64,000 nucleotides of DNA from Rhizobium rhododendri (GCF_007000325.2 NZ_CP117268.1:1-64000), one strand, 5' to 3'; counted from the first letter of the stretch, positions 8,375-18,179 are shown. Made by a program: numbers and translations. The notes: generated by a model not told the origin, from the letters alone.

Positions 8375-9802
8375 TCAGGTGCGGCCGAATTCGTCGTTAA
8401 GGCGAATGATGTCGTCCTCGCCGAAATAGGAGCCGGTCTGCACCTCGATCAGCTCCAGCAGGATCTTGCCCGGATTGGCCATGCGGTGGACTTCGCCGAG
8501 CGGGATGTAGACGGACTCGTTCTCCCGCACGACCTGCACCTTGTCGCCGATGGTGACTTCAGCCGTTCCCTTGACGACGATCCAGTGCTCGGAGCGGTGA
8601 TGGTGTTTCTGCAGCGACAGCTTCTTGCCAGGCGTCACGAAGATGCGCTTCACCTGGAAGCGGTCGCTCTTGATCAGCGACGTGTAGCCGCCCCAGGGGC
8701 GATAGGACGTGGGATGGGTTTCGGTGAGCGTCGCGGTCTTCTTGTGGCCGGCCAGCAGCTTGACCAGCTTGCCGACGTCCTGGCTGTCCTTCAGATGTCC
8801 GACATAGACGGCATCTTCGGATGCGATGACGGCGACGTTCTCGAGACCCTGCACGGCAAGATGAGTACCGTGGGTCATGACGAGAGAGTTTTTGGTGTTG
8901 ACCAGCGTCGTGTTGCCGGCCGACACGTTGCCGTTCTCATCCTGCTTGCCGACCTTCCACACCGAATCCCAGCTGCCGAGGTCCGACCACAGGAAGGACG
9001 AAGGCACGACGGCGGCGTTCGACGTCTTTTCCATAACGGCATAGTCGATGGATATGTCGGGGCTCTTGGAAAACGCCTCGCTGTCGAGACGGGTGAAGTC
9101 GAGGTCGCGAACGCCCTTGGCAAGGGCTTCCTTGGCCGCCTTGACCACGGCCGGTGCAAATTCGTTCAGCTCCGCCAGCAGTGGCGTCACCGGGAAAACG
9201 AAGATGCCAGAGTTCCAGTAGAAGCCGCCGGCAGCAAGCATCGCCTCGGCCTTGTCGACGGGTGGCTTCTCGATGAAGCGTTTGACCGCATGGGCGCCAG
9301 AGGCCAGCGACTTTCCGACTTCGATATAACCGTAGCCGGTGGCAGGCTCGGTCGGGGTGATGCCGAAGGTGACCAGCTTGCCTTCCGCCGCCGTGGCACG
9401 GGCGATGCGGATGCAATCGAAATAGGTGGCGTCTGCCGTGATCTCGTGGTCGGAGGCCAGAACCTGGATGATGGTATCCTTGCCGAAAAGATCGCTCGCC
9501 ACAGCGGCTGCGGCTGCGACGGCGGGGGCCGTGTTGCGGGCAACCGGCTCGAGCAGCACGGCTGCAAGTTCGATGCCGAGCTCGCGGGCTTGCTCGGCCA
9601 CGAGGAAACGGAACTCCTCATTGGTGACGACGATGGCCGCTTCGTAAAGGTCCCTGTCGGAAACGCGCGACAGGGTGTTCTGAAACAGTGTCTGGTCTCC
9701 CACGAACTGGATAAACTGCTTTGGCGCCGTGGCGCGCGACAGCGGCCACAATCGAGTTCCCTTGCCACCGGCCATGATGACCGGGACGATTTTTGCTGCC
9801 AT
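8375..9802 (-). CDS. manC: Mannose-1-phosphate guanylyltransferase / mannose-6-phosphate isomerase
   Basis: A bifunctional cytoplasmic enzyme making GDP-mannose for exopolysaccharide, LPS or Nod-factor fucose. Residues 1-~290 form the nucleotidyltransferase domain with the signature GGKGTRLWPLSR at about 12-23 and FIEKPP further on. The C-terminal ~120 residues are a type II phosphomannose isomerase cupin (GKKLSLQKHHHRSEHWIVV). At 475 residues it is full length for the XanB/ManC/NoeJ family. AGAGGA lies eight bases upstream of the ATG. No other GDP-sugar or polysaccharide gene is in the window, so it stands alone and may duplicate a chromosomal copy. Confidence 0.93.
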   Translation of the reverse strand: MAAKIVPVIMAGGKGTRLWPLSRATAPKQFIQFVGDQTLFQNTLSRVSDRDLYEAAIVVTNEEFRFLVAEQARELGIELAAVLLEPVARNTAPAVAAAAAVASDLFGKDTIIQVLASDHEITADATYFDCIRIARATAAEGKLVTFGITPTEPATGYGYIEVGKSLASGAHAVKRFIEKPPVDKAEAMLAAGGFYWNSGIFVFPVTPLLAELNEFAPAVVKAAKEALAKGVRDLDFTRLDSEAFSKSPDISIDYAVMEKTSNAAVVPSSFLWSDLGSWDSVWKVGKQDENGNVSAGNTTLVNTKNSLVMTHGTHLAVQGLENVAVIASEDAVYVGHLKDSQDVGKLVKLLAGHKKTATLTETHPTSYRPWGGYTSLIKSDRFQVKRIFVTPGKKLSLQKHHHRSEHWIVVKGTAEVTIGDKVQVVRENESVYIPLGEVHRMANPGKILLELIEVQTGSYFGEDDIIRLNDEFGRT

Positions 9803-10177
9803 GAATTCGATCCTCTTTAAAACTTGTCGTCGATGAATTTCTGCAGGCGAGGCCGCCCTGGCCGCTGTCTGGCTCCGGCATCTACGAACGCTGATTTGTG
9901 TCGCTCGTCAAAAGCATGCGAGCACGACGACTGTATCGTGTCTTCCGCTTTCTCCAATCGTTCATTGTCTATTTGTCGATCAAATGAGACACAAGGTTAA
10001 GGCTGCAGTCCGGTCTTGTGGAGCTTACGCTATCTATGTCATCCCGCTGAACCCAATGGGCAGCCGGCACAATGAAGTCAGAATTTCTCCACTACGTCTA
10101 TAAAATAGGTGGTTTTAACTTTTAAGGCGAATGGCTGGTCCGTACCTTTGCACGCAAATGCGACGGGAGGAAAGCTT
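9803..10177. other. Divergent promoter region between manC and the SfnB-like gene
   Basis: About 375 bp serving both directions. On the right a CTATAAAATAG block (about 10099-10109) precedes the SfnB-like start by about 70 bp and could contain a -10 element; no clear -35 was found. An imperfect dyad GTCT-ATTTG/CAAATGAGAC lies at 9967-9990. Confidence 0.4.
9967..9990. promoter_or_regulatory. Imperfect dyad upstream of manC
   Basis: GTCTATTTG and CAAATGAGAC pair with one bulged base across the five-base spacer TCGAT. It sits about 165-188 bp upstream of the manC start and is operator-like. The binding protein is unknown. Confidence 0.3.
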
Positions 10178-11395
10178 ATGGGCGAACTACGGCTGCTTAA
10201 TCGAGACAATGGGGACCCGGTGCCTGCGCTGAAGAGCGAGGAAGACGCGATCTCGACTGCGCGAACGCTTGCAAAGGTGTTTGCCCAAACGGCATCCGCG
10301 CGAGATCTGGAGCGGACGATGCCTTTCGCCGAGATGGATGCCTTGTCGCGCTCCGGACTGCTCGCGATCACCGTGCCATCCGAGTATGGCGGTCTCGATG
10401 TCTCGAATGCTGTCTTGGCCGAGGTCACCGCCATCCTTGCAGAAGCGGATGCGTCGATCGGGCAGATCCCCCAGAACCATTTTTATATTCTTGAAGCGCT
10501 GCGCGTCGACGGCAGCGAAGAGCAGAAACGCTTTTTCTTCGGTCGGGCGCTGTCAGGCGACCGGTTCGGCAATGCATTATCGGAAAAGGGCACCAAAACG
10601 GTCGGCCATTACAATACCCGCATCACCAGGGACGGCATCGGCCATCGTATCAACGGTCGCAAGTTCTATTCGACAGGCGTCCTTTTTGCCGACTGGGTTA
10701 CGATTTTTGCACTTGATGCCGACGACAGGCTGACGATGTCATTCGTGGCGAGGGGCACGGAAGGCATCGAGATTATCGATGACTGGGATGGCTTTGGCCA
10801 GCGAACCACCGGCAGCGGCACCACTATCCTCAACAATGTCTATGTGCAGGCCGATGCCGTCGTTGCGCACCACAAAGGTTTCGAACGGGCGACCACGATC
10901 GGCTCTGTCGGCCAGATCATTCACGCCGGCATCGATCTCGGCATCGCCCGCGCTGCCTTCCAGGACACCATCGCGTTCGTCAATAGCCAGTCACGCCCAT
11001 GGACGAACAGCGGTGTCGACCGGGCATCGGACGACCCTTTGACAATTGCAAAGCTGGGCCAGATCGCGATCCGCATCGAGGCTGCGTCTGCCGTCGTCGA
11101 GCGGGCCGGGCGAAAGATCGACAGCGCCCAGGTCGATCCTACGGAAGCAAATGCCATAGATGCGACCTTGGCCGTCGAGACAGCCAAGGTGTTGACCTCC
11201 GAAATTGCCCTGGAGGCATCGACGACGCTGTTTGAGCTCGCAGGTACGTCCTCGACGCGCGCAGGCCTCAATCTGGATCGCCACTGGCGAAACGCCCGCA
11301 CCCATACTCTCCACGACCCGGTCCGCTGGAAATATCACGTCGTCGGCAATTACCATCTGAACGGCGTCAAGCCGCCGAGGAGCGGCGCGCTATAG
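10178..11395 (+). CDS. SfnB-like acyl-CoA-dehydrogenase-fold flavin monooxygenase
   Basis: A 405-residue cytoplasmic flavoprotein resembling SfnB, an acyl-CoA dehydrogenase relative linked to dimethyl sulfone and organosulfur use. The N-terminal helical domain contains SGLLAITVPSEYGGLDVSNA, and the central domain NALSEKGTKTVGHY and RKFYSTGVLFADWV follows family layout. The C-terminal LDRHWRNARTHTLHDPV is characteristic of the DszC/SfnB branch. The ATG at 10178 has GGGAGG eight bases before it; a longer frame from 10109 lacks this support. It faces the paralogous DszC-like gene across a shared terminator. The true substrate is unknown. Confidence 0.82.
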   Translation: MGELRLLNRDNGDPVPALKSEEDAISTARTLAKVFAQTASARDLERTMPFAEMDALSRSGLLAITVPSEYGGLDVSNAVLAEVTAILAEADASIGQIPQNHFYILEALRVDGSEEQKRFFFGRALSGDRFGNALSEKGTKTVGHYNTRITRDGIGHRINGRKFYSTGVLFADWVTIFALDADDRLTMSFVARGTEGIEIIDDWDGFGQRTTGSGTTILNNVYVQADAVVAHHKGFERATTIGSVGQIIHAGIDLGIARAAFQDTIAFVNSQSRPWTNSGVDRASDDPLTIAKLGQIAIRIEAASAVVERAGRKIDSAQVDPTEANAIDATLAVETAKVLTSEIALEASTTLFELAGTSSTRAGLNLDRHWRNARTHTLHDPVRWKYHVVGNYHLNGVKPPRSGAL

Positions 11396-11467
11396 AGAAG
11401 TTCCGGATACAAACGTCCTCGCAGTCTTGCGGGAAGTTCTACGGATATCGGACCGCGTTCATCTGAA

Positions 11468-11499
11468 AAGGCCTCGCTCGCTTTACCGAACGAGGCCTT
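11468..11499. terminator. Bidirectional terminator between convergent monooxygenase genes
   Basis: AAGGCCTCG and CGAGGCCTT form a perfect 9-bp stem with a 14-nt loop. On the minus strand the stem is followed by TTTTC, giving a rho-independent shape for the DszC-like gene. The plus-strand side has only a short TT. Confidence 0.75.
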
Positions 11500-11521
11500 C
11501 CGGCTGTTCCTAGACTATCGA

Positions 11522-12733
11522 TCAGCTGTAGAGGCTGACCTCCGGGATGGTCCCGTTGAGTACAAATTCACCGACTTCCCTGGCCTTGTAGAATACTGGG
11601 TCGTGAAGGGTGTGGGTCCGCACATTGCGCCAGTAGCGGTCGAAACGATATTTCGAGGCCGTTGCGCGCGCGCCGATGATCTCGAAGACTTTCGACGTGA
11701 TGTCGAGCGAAACATGCGTTGCGTGAACCTTGGCAGCATAGGCCTCAGCCGCCGCTTCACCGCGTTCACGGGCGGTTGCATCGTGGCCGCGCGACAGGGC
11801 TGCCTGGACAGCGGTTGCGGCGAGATCGGCTAAAGCCGCCGAGGCTTTCAGGGATGCTGTGAACTCGCCGACCCGCTCCAGGATATAGGGATCGTCGGCG
11901 GCACGAGCAACGCCGGAGGTGATCCAGGGACGCGTGGTCGTGCGAACATAATCCAGCGCCGCAGCCAATGCTCCTTCCGCGGTACCGAGGTAGAAATTCA
12001 CGAACACCAGCTGAATGAGCGGCGTATTGAAGGTAGCGAGCACGGGCGGCGGCGCATCGGCATCCGCAGGCGGCGCGACGAAATCGCCCTCATAGACCGG
12101 GAAATCGCGGAACTCCACGCTGCCACTGTCCGACAATCGCTGGCCCATATTGTCCCAGTCGTCATTGGCGATATAGCCGGGCCGGTCGGTCGGAACGGCG
12201 AAGTTGACGATCTGTCCGTCGAGAAGCGCGTTGGCGTTGATGTAGTCGGAAACGCGGGCAGCGGTCGAAAACGTTTTCCGGCCGTTTAGCACATAGCCGT
12301 TGCCGCGTTGCGTGAGCACCAGCCCCGGATCGCGCGGATTGACGGCAGCGCCCCAGTAGAGGCTGCGCGCAACCGTCTCGGCGCCGAGCGCCTTGGCGCG
12401 CGACTGGTCGGCGAAGGACCAGTAGATCGACTGGCTGTTGACGTAGTGGTAACCAAGCAGCTGGCCGAGCGAGCTTTCGCCACGAGCAACGATCCGCACA
12501 AGCTTCAGGGCATCGATCCAGTCGAGCCCGCCCCCGCCGATCTCGGCCGCGTGCAGCGCATTGAGAAGACCGGCGTTCTTTAACCGGACAATTTCAGGGA
12601 TAGGCGGCAGGCCATCACGATCGAGTTCCGCACCGCGACGCGCGAAATCTGCGGAAAGCTCTAATGCCCTTGAAAATAGCGCTTCGCGCCCGATGCCGTG
12701 GGCCGCTGCAAAGACGACATTCGACTGGCTCAT
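11522..12733 (-). CDS. DszC-like acyl-CoA-dehydrogenase-fold monooxygenase
   Basis: A 403-residue paralogue of the SfnB-like protein, closest in feel to DszC (dibenzothiophene monooxygenase), which uses reduced FMN to oxidise sulfur compounds. Landmarks: LKNAGLLNALHAAEIGGGGL near residue 55, GYVLNGRKTFSTAARVSDYI near 148-167, WDNMGQRLSDSGSVEF near 195, and the C-terminal DRYWRNVRTHTLHDPV. It would need a flavin reductase, and none is encoded in the window. It lies just downstream of the binding-protein gene on the same strand (68-bp gap). The substrate is inferred only as a small organic, possibly sulfur-bearing, molecule. Confidence 0.82.
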   Translation of the reverse strand: MSQSNVVFAAAHGIGREALFSRALELSADFARRGAELDRDGLPPIPEIVRLKNAGLLNALHAAEIGGGGLDWIDALKLVRIVARGESSLGQLLGYHYVNSQSIYWSFADQSRAKALGAETVARSLYWGAAVNPRDPGLVLTQRGNGYVLNGRKTFSTAARVSDYINANALLDGQIVNFAVPTDRPGYIANDDWDNMGQRLSDSGSVEFRDFPVYEGDFVAPPADADAPPPVLATFNTPLIQLVFVNFYLGTAEGALAAALDYVRTTTRPWITSGVARAADDPYILERVGEFTASLKASAALADLAATAVQAALSRGHDATARERGEAAAEAYAAKVHATHVSLDITSKVFEIIGARATASKYRFDRYWRNVRTHTLHDPVFYKAREVGEFVLNGTIPEVSLYS

Positions 12734-12801
12734 CTCAAATCCTCCAATTGAAAAGTGCGGAGGGCAAGGCGTACGAAACGCCCTGCCCTCACCGCAGATG
12801 A

Positions 12802-13848
12802 TCAGAATAATGCCTGCGGGATCCAGCTGGCGGTGGCCGCGCCGCTTGTATTGAAGGCGGGCAGCTTAGCGGCGAGGTCCTCGATTGTCTTAACGCCGGC
12901 GGCGCGAAGAGCCGCCTGGGTCAGGAGGGTAGGCTCGACCGTGATCTGGTGGGGGACGGGCTGACCGGCGATCTCCAGGGCCGCCGCGCGGACCGAAACC
13001 GCTCCGACGACTGCCGGGTTGGTCGCGACGGTGGCAACCCATGGGCTACCCTCTTCGGTGATTTCCTGAATGTCGGCCGTCGAAACGTCGGCGGAATAAA
13101 TTCGGATCTTGTCCTTGATGCCGAGATCGCCGGCCGCCAGCTTCACGCCACGGGCAAATTCATCGTAGGGCGCAAAGACCACCTTGATGTCCGGGTTTGC
13201 CGTCAGGGCCGCCTTTGCCTGGTCAGCGGTCGTCGTTGCCGTCGTATCGCTGACATTGCCAAAACGCGCCTTCTCGACGACGCCGGCATTGTCGGCCTTG
13301 AATTTTTCCCAGACCTCGTTACGGCGGTCGAGAGGCGCAAAACCGGCAACATAGACGTAGGCCGCATTGAACGCGGTGCCATTTTCTTTTGCGGCCTGTT
13401 CAAGTGCCTGCTTGGCGAGAGCATGGTCGCTTTGCTCTACCTGCGGGATCTTGGGATTGTTGAGGTTCACGTCAAAGGCAACCACCTTGACGCCCTTGTC
13501 GAGTGCTTGCTGCACAACGTCTGTGAGCGATTCGGGCAGGCCGTGGTCGACGACGATGCCCTGGACGCCAAGATTGATCGCCTGCAGGATCTGCTCGCGC
13601 TGTTCCGACGCATCCTGTCGTCCCGGGAAGACACGAAGGTCGATGCCGAGCGCCTTGGCCTGGGCGACTGCCCCGGCCTGGTAGGCCTGGAAAAAATCAC
13701 CGGCCGAGATGTAACTGATAAGGGCCAGCTTGACGCCACCCTTGTCGAAGGGCGCCGGAGCGCCCGCAATGCCACCGGCCGTAGCGGCCTGGCTCATCAG
13801 CAGCGGAAGGATGGCGGCGCCGGCGGCGAGCCGTAGATAAGATCTCAT
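12802..13848 (-). CDS. CUT2-type sugar ABC transporter substrate-binding protein (system 1)
   Basis: A 348-residue periplasmic binding protein of the ribose/galactose class (type I periplasmic fold). The Sec signal peptide MRSYLRLAAGAAILPLLMSQ ends around ATAGG. The mature part has VKLALISYISAGDFFQAYQA and the repeated lobe motifs GVQGIVVDHGL and NPDIKVVFAPYDEFARGV. The ATG at 13848 was chosen because AAGGA lies nine bases before it and the signal peptide begins there; an upstream in-frame extension adds implausible residues. It is divergent from its presumed ATPase and permease genes. Association with monooxygenases makes a simple sugar ligand uncertain. Confidence 0.88.
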   Translation of the reverse strand: MRSYLRLAAGAAILPLLMSQAATAGGIAGAPAPFDKGGVKLALISYISAGDFFQAYQAGAVAQAKALGIDLRVFPGRQDASEQREQILQAINLGVQGIVVDHGLPESLTDVVQQALDKGVKVVAFDVNLNNPKIPQVEQSDHALAKQALEQAAKENGTAFNAAYVYVAGFAPLDRRNEVWEKFKADNAGVVEKARFGNVSDTTATTTADQAKAALTANPDIKVVFAPYDEFARGVKLAAGDLGIKDKIRIYSADVSTADIQEITEEGSPWVATVATNPAVVGAVSVRAAALEIAGQPVPHQITVEPTLLTQAALRAAGVKTIEDLAAKLPAFNTSGAATASWIPQALF

Positions 13849-14088
13849 GTTCGCATTCCTTTTGCATGTCTGTCGGGTCCATCGGGGCGTCGTGCGACAG
13901 ACCGTTTGACCGCCCTGGCGACGCGATTTCAGTAGATATAATTCCCTATTGAATTTGTAGACTGTTTGATGCGTTGTTTCCGGTTGAAGGAGATTGTTTG
14001 TTTCCTGGACAGCCTCTCGGCAGCAAGGCTTTGCCTGTCTCATCGGCATCGCAGCTGGCAGAATTGTCGAAACAACGAAAGTTCGACC

Positions 14089-15570
14089 GTGCCTCTACTG
14101 GATGTCCTCAACCTCCGCCGCAGCTTTGCCGAGACGAAGGCGCTCGGCGGCGCCTCGTTGTCCATCGAGCCCGGCGAGATCGTCGCTTTGATGGGAGTGA
14201 ACGGTGCCGGAAAATCAACTTTGGTGAAAATACTGTCCGGCGTGCTGCCGGCCGATGGCGGCGAGATGCGGCTCAAGGGGCAGAAGTTTGCGCCCGGCAG
14301 CCCGGCCGAGGCGGCAATGGCCGGTATAGTGACGGTGCACCAATCGACCGATCTTGTCGGCGCACCAGGGCAAACGGTGGCTGATGCGCTTCTGCTCAAC
14401 CGCTTCGCCGATGGCAGCATGCCCTTTTTCGTCTCGCGAGCCAGCATTCGCAGACAGGCGCAGGCAATCCTGGACATTGCCGGCTTCGATCTGCCGCTTG
14501 ACCGAGATTTTGGTGAGCTGTCGGCCGCAGAACGCCAACTCGTGGCGATTGCGAGAGCCGTGGCAAACAGGGCAGATTTGCTGATCCTGGACGAACCTAC
14601 GGCCAGCCTGTCGGCGAGCGAGAGTAACCGGCTGTTCGATATCCTGCGGCGAACCCGGCGGACGGGGCTCGCAATCCTCTACATTTCCCATCGCACGGCG
14701 GATCTGCAGGCTATTGCCGACCGGGCGCTGGTCATGCGCGGCGGTGTCATCGTCGGCGCCTTCGGTCAACCGATCGATTTTGACCGTGCTGTAGAGGCGA
14801 TGATCGGCCGCCCGCTTCGCTCGATGCGTCCGGGCGTGGGGGTGGCGCAAGGCGAAGCTGTGTTCACGATGCGGGGCGCGTGCCTTTTACCCGGAAGCCC
14901 AATTTTCGATCTTCAACTGTCGCCCGGAGAAGTTGTCGCCATAACCGGCGTCCTTGGTTCCGGCAAGAGCCGCCTCTTGTCGGCGATCTTCGGCCTACTG
15001 CCGCTGACGTCTGGCGAGATGACGCTCGGCGGATTGCCCTACCGCCCGAAACGTCCTGCCGACGCTATTGCCGCCGGCGTCGCCATGGCAGCCGAGGACC
15101 GGCATCGCTCGTCGTTGATGCCGCCCTCCTGGCCCGGCAATAGCATCGCCGCAACCATCGGCCTGCCGCATCTGGCCAAGTGGTCCCGGCATGGGTTCCT
15201 CGATAGCGCCCGCGAGCGTCGCGAGGGTGAAAAGGCCATCGACAGGTTGCGGATCAAGGCGACCGGACCCTCATCATCCGTCTGGACATTGTCGGGCGGC
15301 AACCAGCAGAAGGTGGTGCTGGCTCGCTGGGAGGCCGAACCGAGCCGCCTGCTGCTTCTCGACGAACCCTTCCAGGGGGTCGATGTCGGTGCACGCCAGG
15401 ACATCATCCAGGCGATCCGCAGCCGCAAAGATCGCGCCACGCTGATTGCCACCTCCGATCCTGAAGAAGCGATTGAAATGGCCGACCGCATCCTCGTCAT
15501 GGATCGCCACGGGCTGCAGTCGCTGAAGCCAGACCGCCACGAAGATACCCGAGAAGGAATACCGGCATGA
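14089..15570 (+). CDS. CUT2-type ABC transporter double ATPase (system 1)
   Basis: A 493-residue RbsA/MglA-type protein with two ATPase halves. The first half has Walker A GVNGAGKST, signature LSAAERQLVAIARA and Walker B LLILDEPTASL. The second has the degenerate Walker A GVLGSGKSR and signature LSGGNQQKVVLARW, the normal pattern for this class. I chose GTG at 14089, just ahead of the conserved PLLDVLNLRRSF; the only Shine-Dalgarno-like element is GAAAG eight bases before. Upstream in-frame ATGs would add about 40 non-conserved residues. It overlaps the permease start by 4 bp. Confidence 0.9.
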   Translation: MPLLDVLNLRRSFAETKALGGASLSIEPGEIVALMGVNGAGKSTLVKILSGVLPADGGEMRLKGQKFAPGSPAEAAMAGIVTVHQSTDLVGAPGQTVADALLLNRFADGSMPFFVSRASIRRQAQAILDIAGFDLPLDRDFGELSAAERQLVAIARAVANRADLLILDEPTASLSASESNRLFDILRRTRRTGLAILYISHRTADLQAIADRALVMRGGVIVGAFGQPIDFDRAVEAMIGRPLRSMRPGVGVAQGEAVFTMRGACLLPGSPIFDLQLSPGEVVAITGVLGSGKSRLLSAIFGLLPLTSGEMTLGGLPYRPKRPADAIAAGVAMAAEDRHRSSLMPPSWPGNSIAATIGLPHLAKWSRHGFLDSARERREGEKAIDRLRIKATGPSSSVWTLSGGNQQKVVLARWEAEPSRLLLLDEPFQGVDVGARQDIIQAIRSRKDRATLIATSDPEEAIEMADRILVMDRHGLQSLKPDRHEDTREGIPA

Positions 15571-16625
15571 GCGCCACCGACAGCAGATCTTTCGAAACGG
15601 AAAAAGGTCTCCCGCCATCTCGCATCGGCGGTCGTGGGTGGATCGCCAGCCTCCATTCATTCGTGCGCGCTGGCGCCGTATTCATCCTTCTGGCAGCGCT
15701 TGTCATCATCTTCACCGGTGCCCAGCCGGCCTTCATTAACCTCGGCAACCTGATGAGCATCCTGCAGGCCGTTTCCGTCGTTGCCATCCTCGGCGCCGGC
15801 GTCACGGTGACACTTGCGGTCGGCGGCTTCGACCTTTCGATCGGCGCCGTTGCCGCCTCGAGCGTCATGGCCGCCAGCTATGCGATGATCGTCTGGGGGC
15901 TCAACGTCTACGAGACCGTCCCTCTGGTCCTGGCGCTCGGCGCTGTTGTCGGCCTGCTGAACGCGCTGCTGATCGTCAGGCTGAGGGTGCCGGATCTGCT
16001 GGCGACGCTGGCCATGATGTTCCTGTTGTCCGGCCTGCAGCTTATTCCGACGGCCGGTCGATCGATCTCGGCAGGGCTGGTCCTACCGGATGGATCGAAG
16101 GCATCGGGTGCCTACGATCCCGCCTTCCTGCTGATCGGCCGCCACAGCCTGTTCGGCATCGTACCGGTCTCCGTCGTCCTGATGGCGCTGGTGGCCTTTG
16201 CTCTCTACGTGCTGACGGAGAGGACCCGCATCGGACGGCTGTTGTTTGCTACCGGTGGCAACGAGGTGGCGACACGGCTGGCCGGTGCCTCCACGCTTAG
16301 GCTGAAAACGCTGGCATACGTGATTTCCGGCACACTCGCCGCGCTCGGTGGCATCATCATTGCGGCCCGGGTTGGCCGCGGTGACGTGTCTTCGGGCGGA
16401 TCGTTGCTGATGGACGCCGTTGCGGCCTCGCTGATAGGCTATGCAGTGCTGGCCCTGCGCCGCCCGAACGTGCTCGGCACCATCGCCGGTGCCGTCTTCG
16501 TCGGTGTGCTGCTCAATGGGCTGACCATGCTGAATGCTCCCTATTACACGCAGGATTTCGTCAAGGGCGCCGTGCTGGTCGGTGCCCTCGCCCTTACCTA
16601 CGGCCTCAACCGCGGCAATGCCTGA
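15567..16625 (+). CDS. CUT2-type ABC transporter permease (system 1)
   Basis: A 352-residue inner-membrane permease of the RbsC family with about eight to ten hydrophobic segments. The family landmark GGFDLSIGAVAASSVMAAS lies near residues 87-105, and GNEVATRLAGAS corresponds to the cytoplasmic loop that contacts the ATPase. It is the only permease of this system, so it presumably acts as a homodimer. The start overlaps the ATPase stop as ATGA. An unusually long, polar N-terminal extension of about 30 residues precedes the first membrane segment. Confidence 0.92.
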   Translation: MSATDSRSFETEKGLPPSRIGGRGWIASLHSFVRAGAVFILLAALVIIFTGAQPAFINLGNLMSILQAVSVVAILGAGVTVTLAVGGFDLSIGAVAASSVMAASYAMIVWGLNVYETVPLVLALGAVVGLLNALLIVRLRVPDLLATLAMMFLLSGLQLIPTAGRSISAGLVLPDGSKASGAYDPAFLLIGRHSLFGIVPVSVVLMALVAFALYVLTERTRIGRLLFATGGNEVATRLAGASTLRLKTLAYVISGTLAALGGIIIAARVGRGDVSSGGSLLMDAVAASLIGYAVLALRRPNVLGTIAGAVFVGVLLNGLTMLNAPYYTQDFVKGAVLVGALALTYGLNRGNA

Positions 16626-16675
16626 GGCCATCAGATGCTGCGGTAGCATCGTTTTACTGCGAAAGGACCAATATC

Positions 16676-18091
16676 ATGAGCCGTGAAATCAGGCTGAATG
16701 CTTTCGACATGAACTGCGTCGGCCACCAGTCGCCAGGTCTTTGGACCCATCCGCGCGACCAGTCTTGGAAATACAAGGATCTCGACTACTGGGTTCATCT
16801 GGCAAAGACGCTGGAGCGCGGCAAGTTCGACGGACTGTTCATCGCCGACGTGCTCGGCGTCTACGACGTGCTGAACGGCAATGTCGATGCGGCGCTGCGC
16901 CACTCCGCACAGGTGCCGGTGAACGATCCGCTGCAACTGATTCCGACCATGGCCCATGCCACCGAGCATCTCGGCTTCGGCCTGACGGCGTCGCTGTCCT
17001 TCGAGCACCCGTACACCTTCGCCCGCCGCATCTCGACGCTCGACCATCTGACAAAGGGCCGCGTCGGCTGGAACATCGTCACCTCCTATCTGAACAGCGG
17101 CGCACTCAACATCGGCCAGCAGGCCCAGTCCAAGCACGACGACCGATACGACCTGGCGGAGGAATATCTGGAAGTCTGCTACAAGCTCTGGGAGGGCAGT
17201 TGGGAGGACGACGCCGTCGTCCGCGACCGCACGACGGGGATTTTCACCCACCCCGAGAAGGTCCACCCGATCGGCCATGCCGGCAAGCACTTCACCGTGC
17301 CCGGCATCCATCTCAGCGAGCCATCGCCACAGCGCACACCAGTACTCTACCAGGCAGGCGCCTCCAGCCGAGGCAAGGATTTTGCCGGGGCACACGCCGA
17401 ATGCATCTTCGTGGCTGCGCCATCGAAGCCGGTGCTCAAGCGCTACGTCGCCAATGTCCGGGAGGCGGCCGAGCGCAACGGCCGCAATCCTCGCGAGATC
17501 CTCGCCTTCAACCTGCAGACTGTCATCCTCGGCGAAACCGACGCCGAGGCGAAGAAGAAGTTCGACGAATACCGCAAATACGTCTCCTACGAGGGTGCGC
17601 TAACGCTGATCTCCGGCTGGACCGGCATCGACTTCAGCCAGTTCGGCCCCGACGAGCCGCTGCGGCATCGCTATACCAATGCCGTTCAATCGGCCGTCGA
17701 AACCTTTACCACCATCGATCCCGACAAAGTCTGGACGGTGCGCGAGATGGCCGATTGGGTTGGCATCGGCGGCTTCGGTCCGGTGTTTGTCGGCTCGCCA
17801 CAGACAGTCGCCGACCTCCTGCAGGAGTGGGTCGAGGACACCGATGTCGACGGCTTCAACCTTGCCTACGCCGTCACACCGGAGAGCTTCGAGGATGCCG
17901 TCGACCTCCTGGTGCCTGAGTTACAGAAGCGCGGGGTCTACAAAACCGAATACAAGGCCGGGACGTTGCGCGAGAAACTCGGCGCCCGGGGACCGCGACT
18001 GACAGCACCCCATCCGGCGGCCGGATATCGCAATCTCGTTCGCGACTTCGAACAACTGCGGGCGAGCGGCTGGGACCGTGTCCGGGTATGA
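16676..18091 (+). CDS. LLM-class flavin-dependent monooxygenase (NtaA/SnaA/DmoA-like)
   Basis: A 471-residue bacterial-luciferase-like monooxygenase using reduced FMN from a partner reductase. The opening (RLNAFDMNCVGHQSPGLWTH), ERGKFDGLFIADVLGVYD, GRVGWNIVTSYLNSGA and DDRYDLAEEYLEVCYKLWEG match the nitrilotriacetate/pristinamycin-synthase/dimethyl-sulfide monooxygenase branch, whose members cleave C-N or C-S bonds or oxidise similar groups. AAAGGA lies eight bases before the ATG. It sits between two transporters, 50 bp after permease 1 and 132 bp before binding protein 2, and probably oxidises their substrate. Confidence 0.88.
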   Translation: MSREIRLNAFDMNCVGHQSPGLWTHPRDQSWKYKDLDYWVHLAKTLERGKFDGLFIADVLGVYDVLNGNVDAALRHSAQVPVNDPLQLIPTMAHATEHLGFGLTASLSFEHPYTFARRISTLDHLTKGRVGWNIVTSYLNSGALNIGQQAQSKHDDRYDLAEEYLEVCYKLWEGSWEDDAVVRDRTTGIFTHPEKVHPIGHAGKHFTVPGIHLSEPSPQRTPVLYQAGASSRGKDFAGAHAECIFVAAPSKPVLKRYVANVREAAERNGRNPREILAFNLQTVILGETDAEAKKKFDEYRKYVSYEGALTLISGWTGIDFSQFGPDEPLRHRYTNAVQSAVETFTTIDPDKVWTVREMADWVGIGGFGPVFVGSPQTVADLLQEWVEDTDVDGFNLAYAVTPESFEDAVDLLVPELQKRGVYKTEYKAGTLREKLGARGPRLTAPHPAAGYRNLVRDFEQLRASGWDRVRV

Positions 18092-18179
18092 GCGTAATAC
18101 GCTGAAACCGGGGCGAAATTCGATGCGGACATTGCCCGGTTCCGCAGAAATTTGAAAAGCTGTTCCTCGTCTATATCGT

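Noticed and set aside
8051..9820. Long open frame of 589 codons on the plus strand
   Set aside because: It lies antisense to manC. Its product is Gly/Asp/Arg/His-rich with no family resemblance, typical of the shadow frame of a GC-rich gene.
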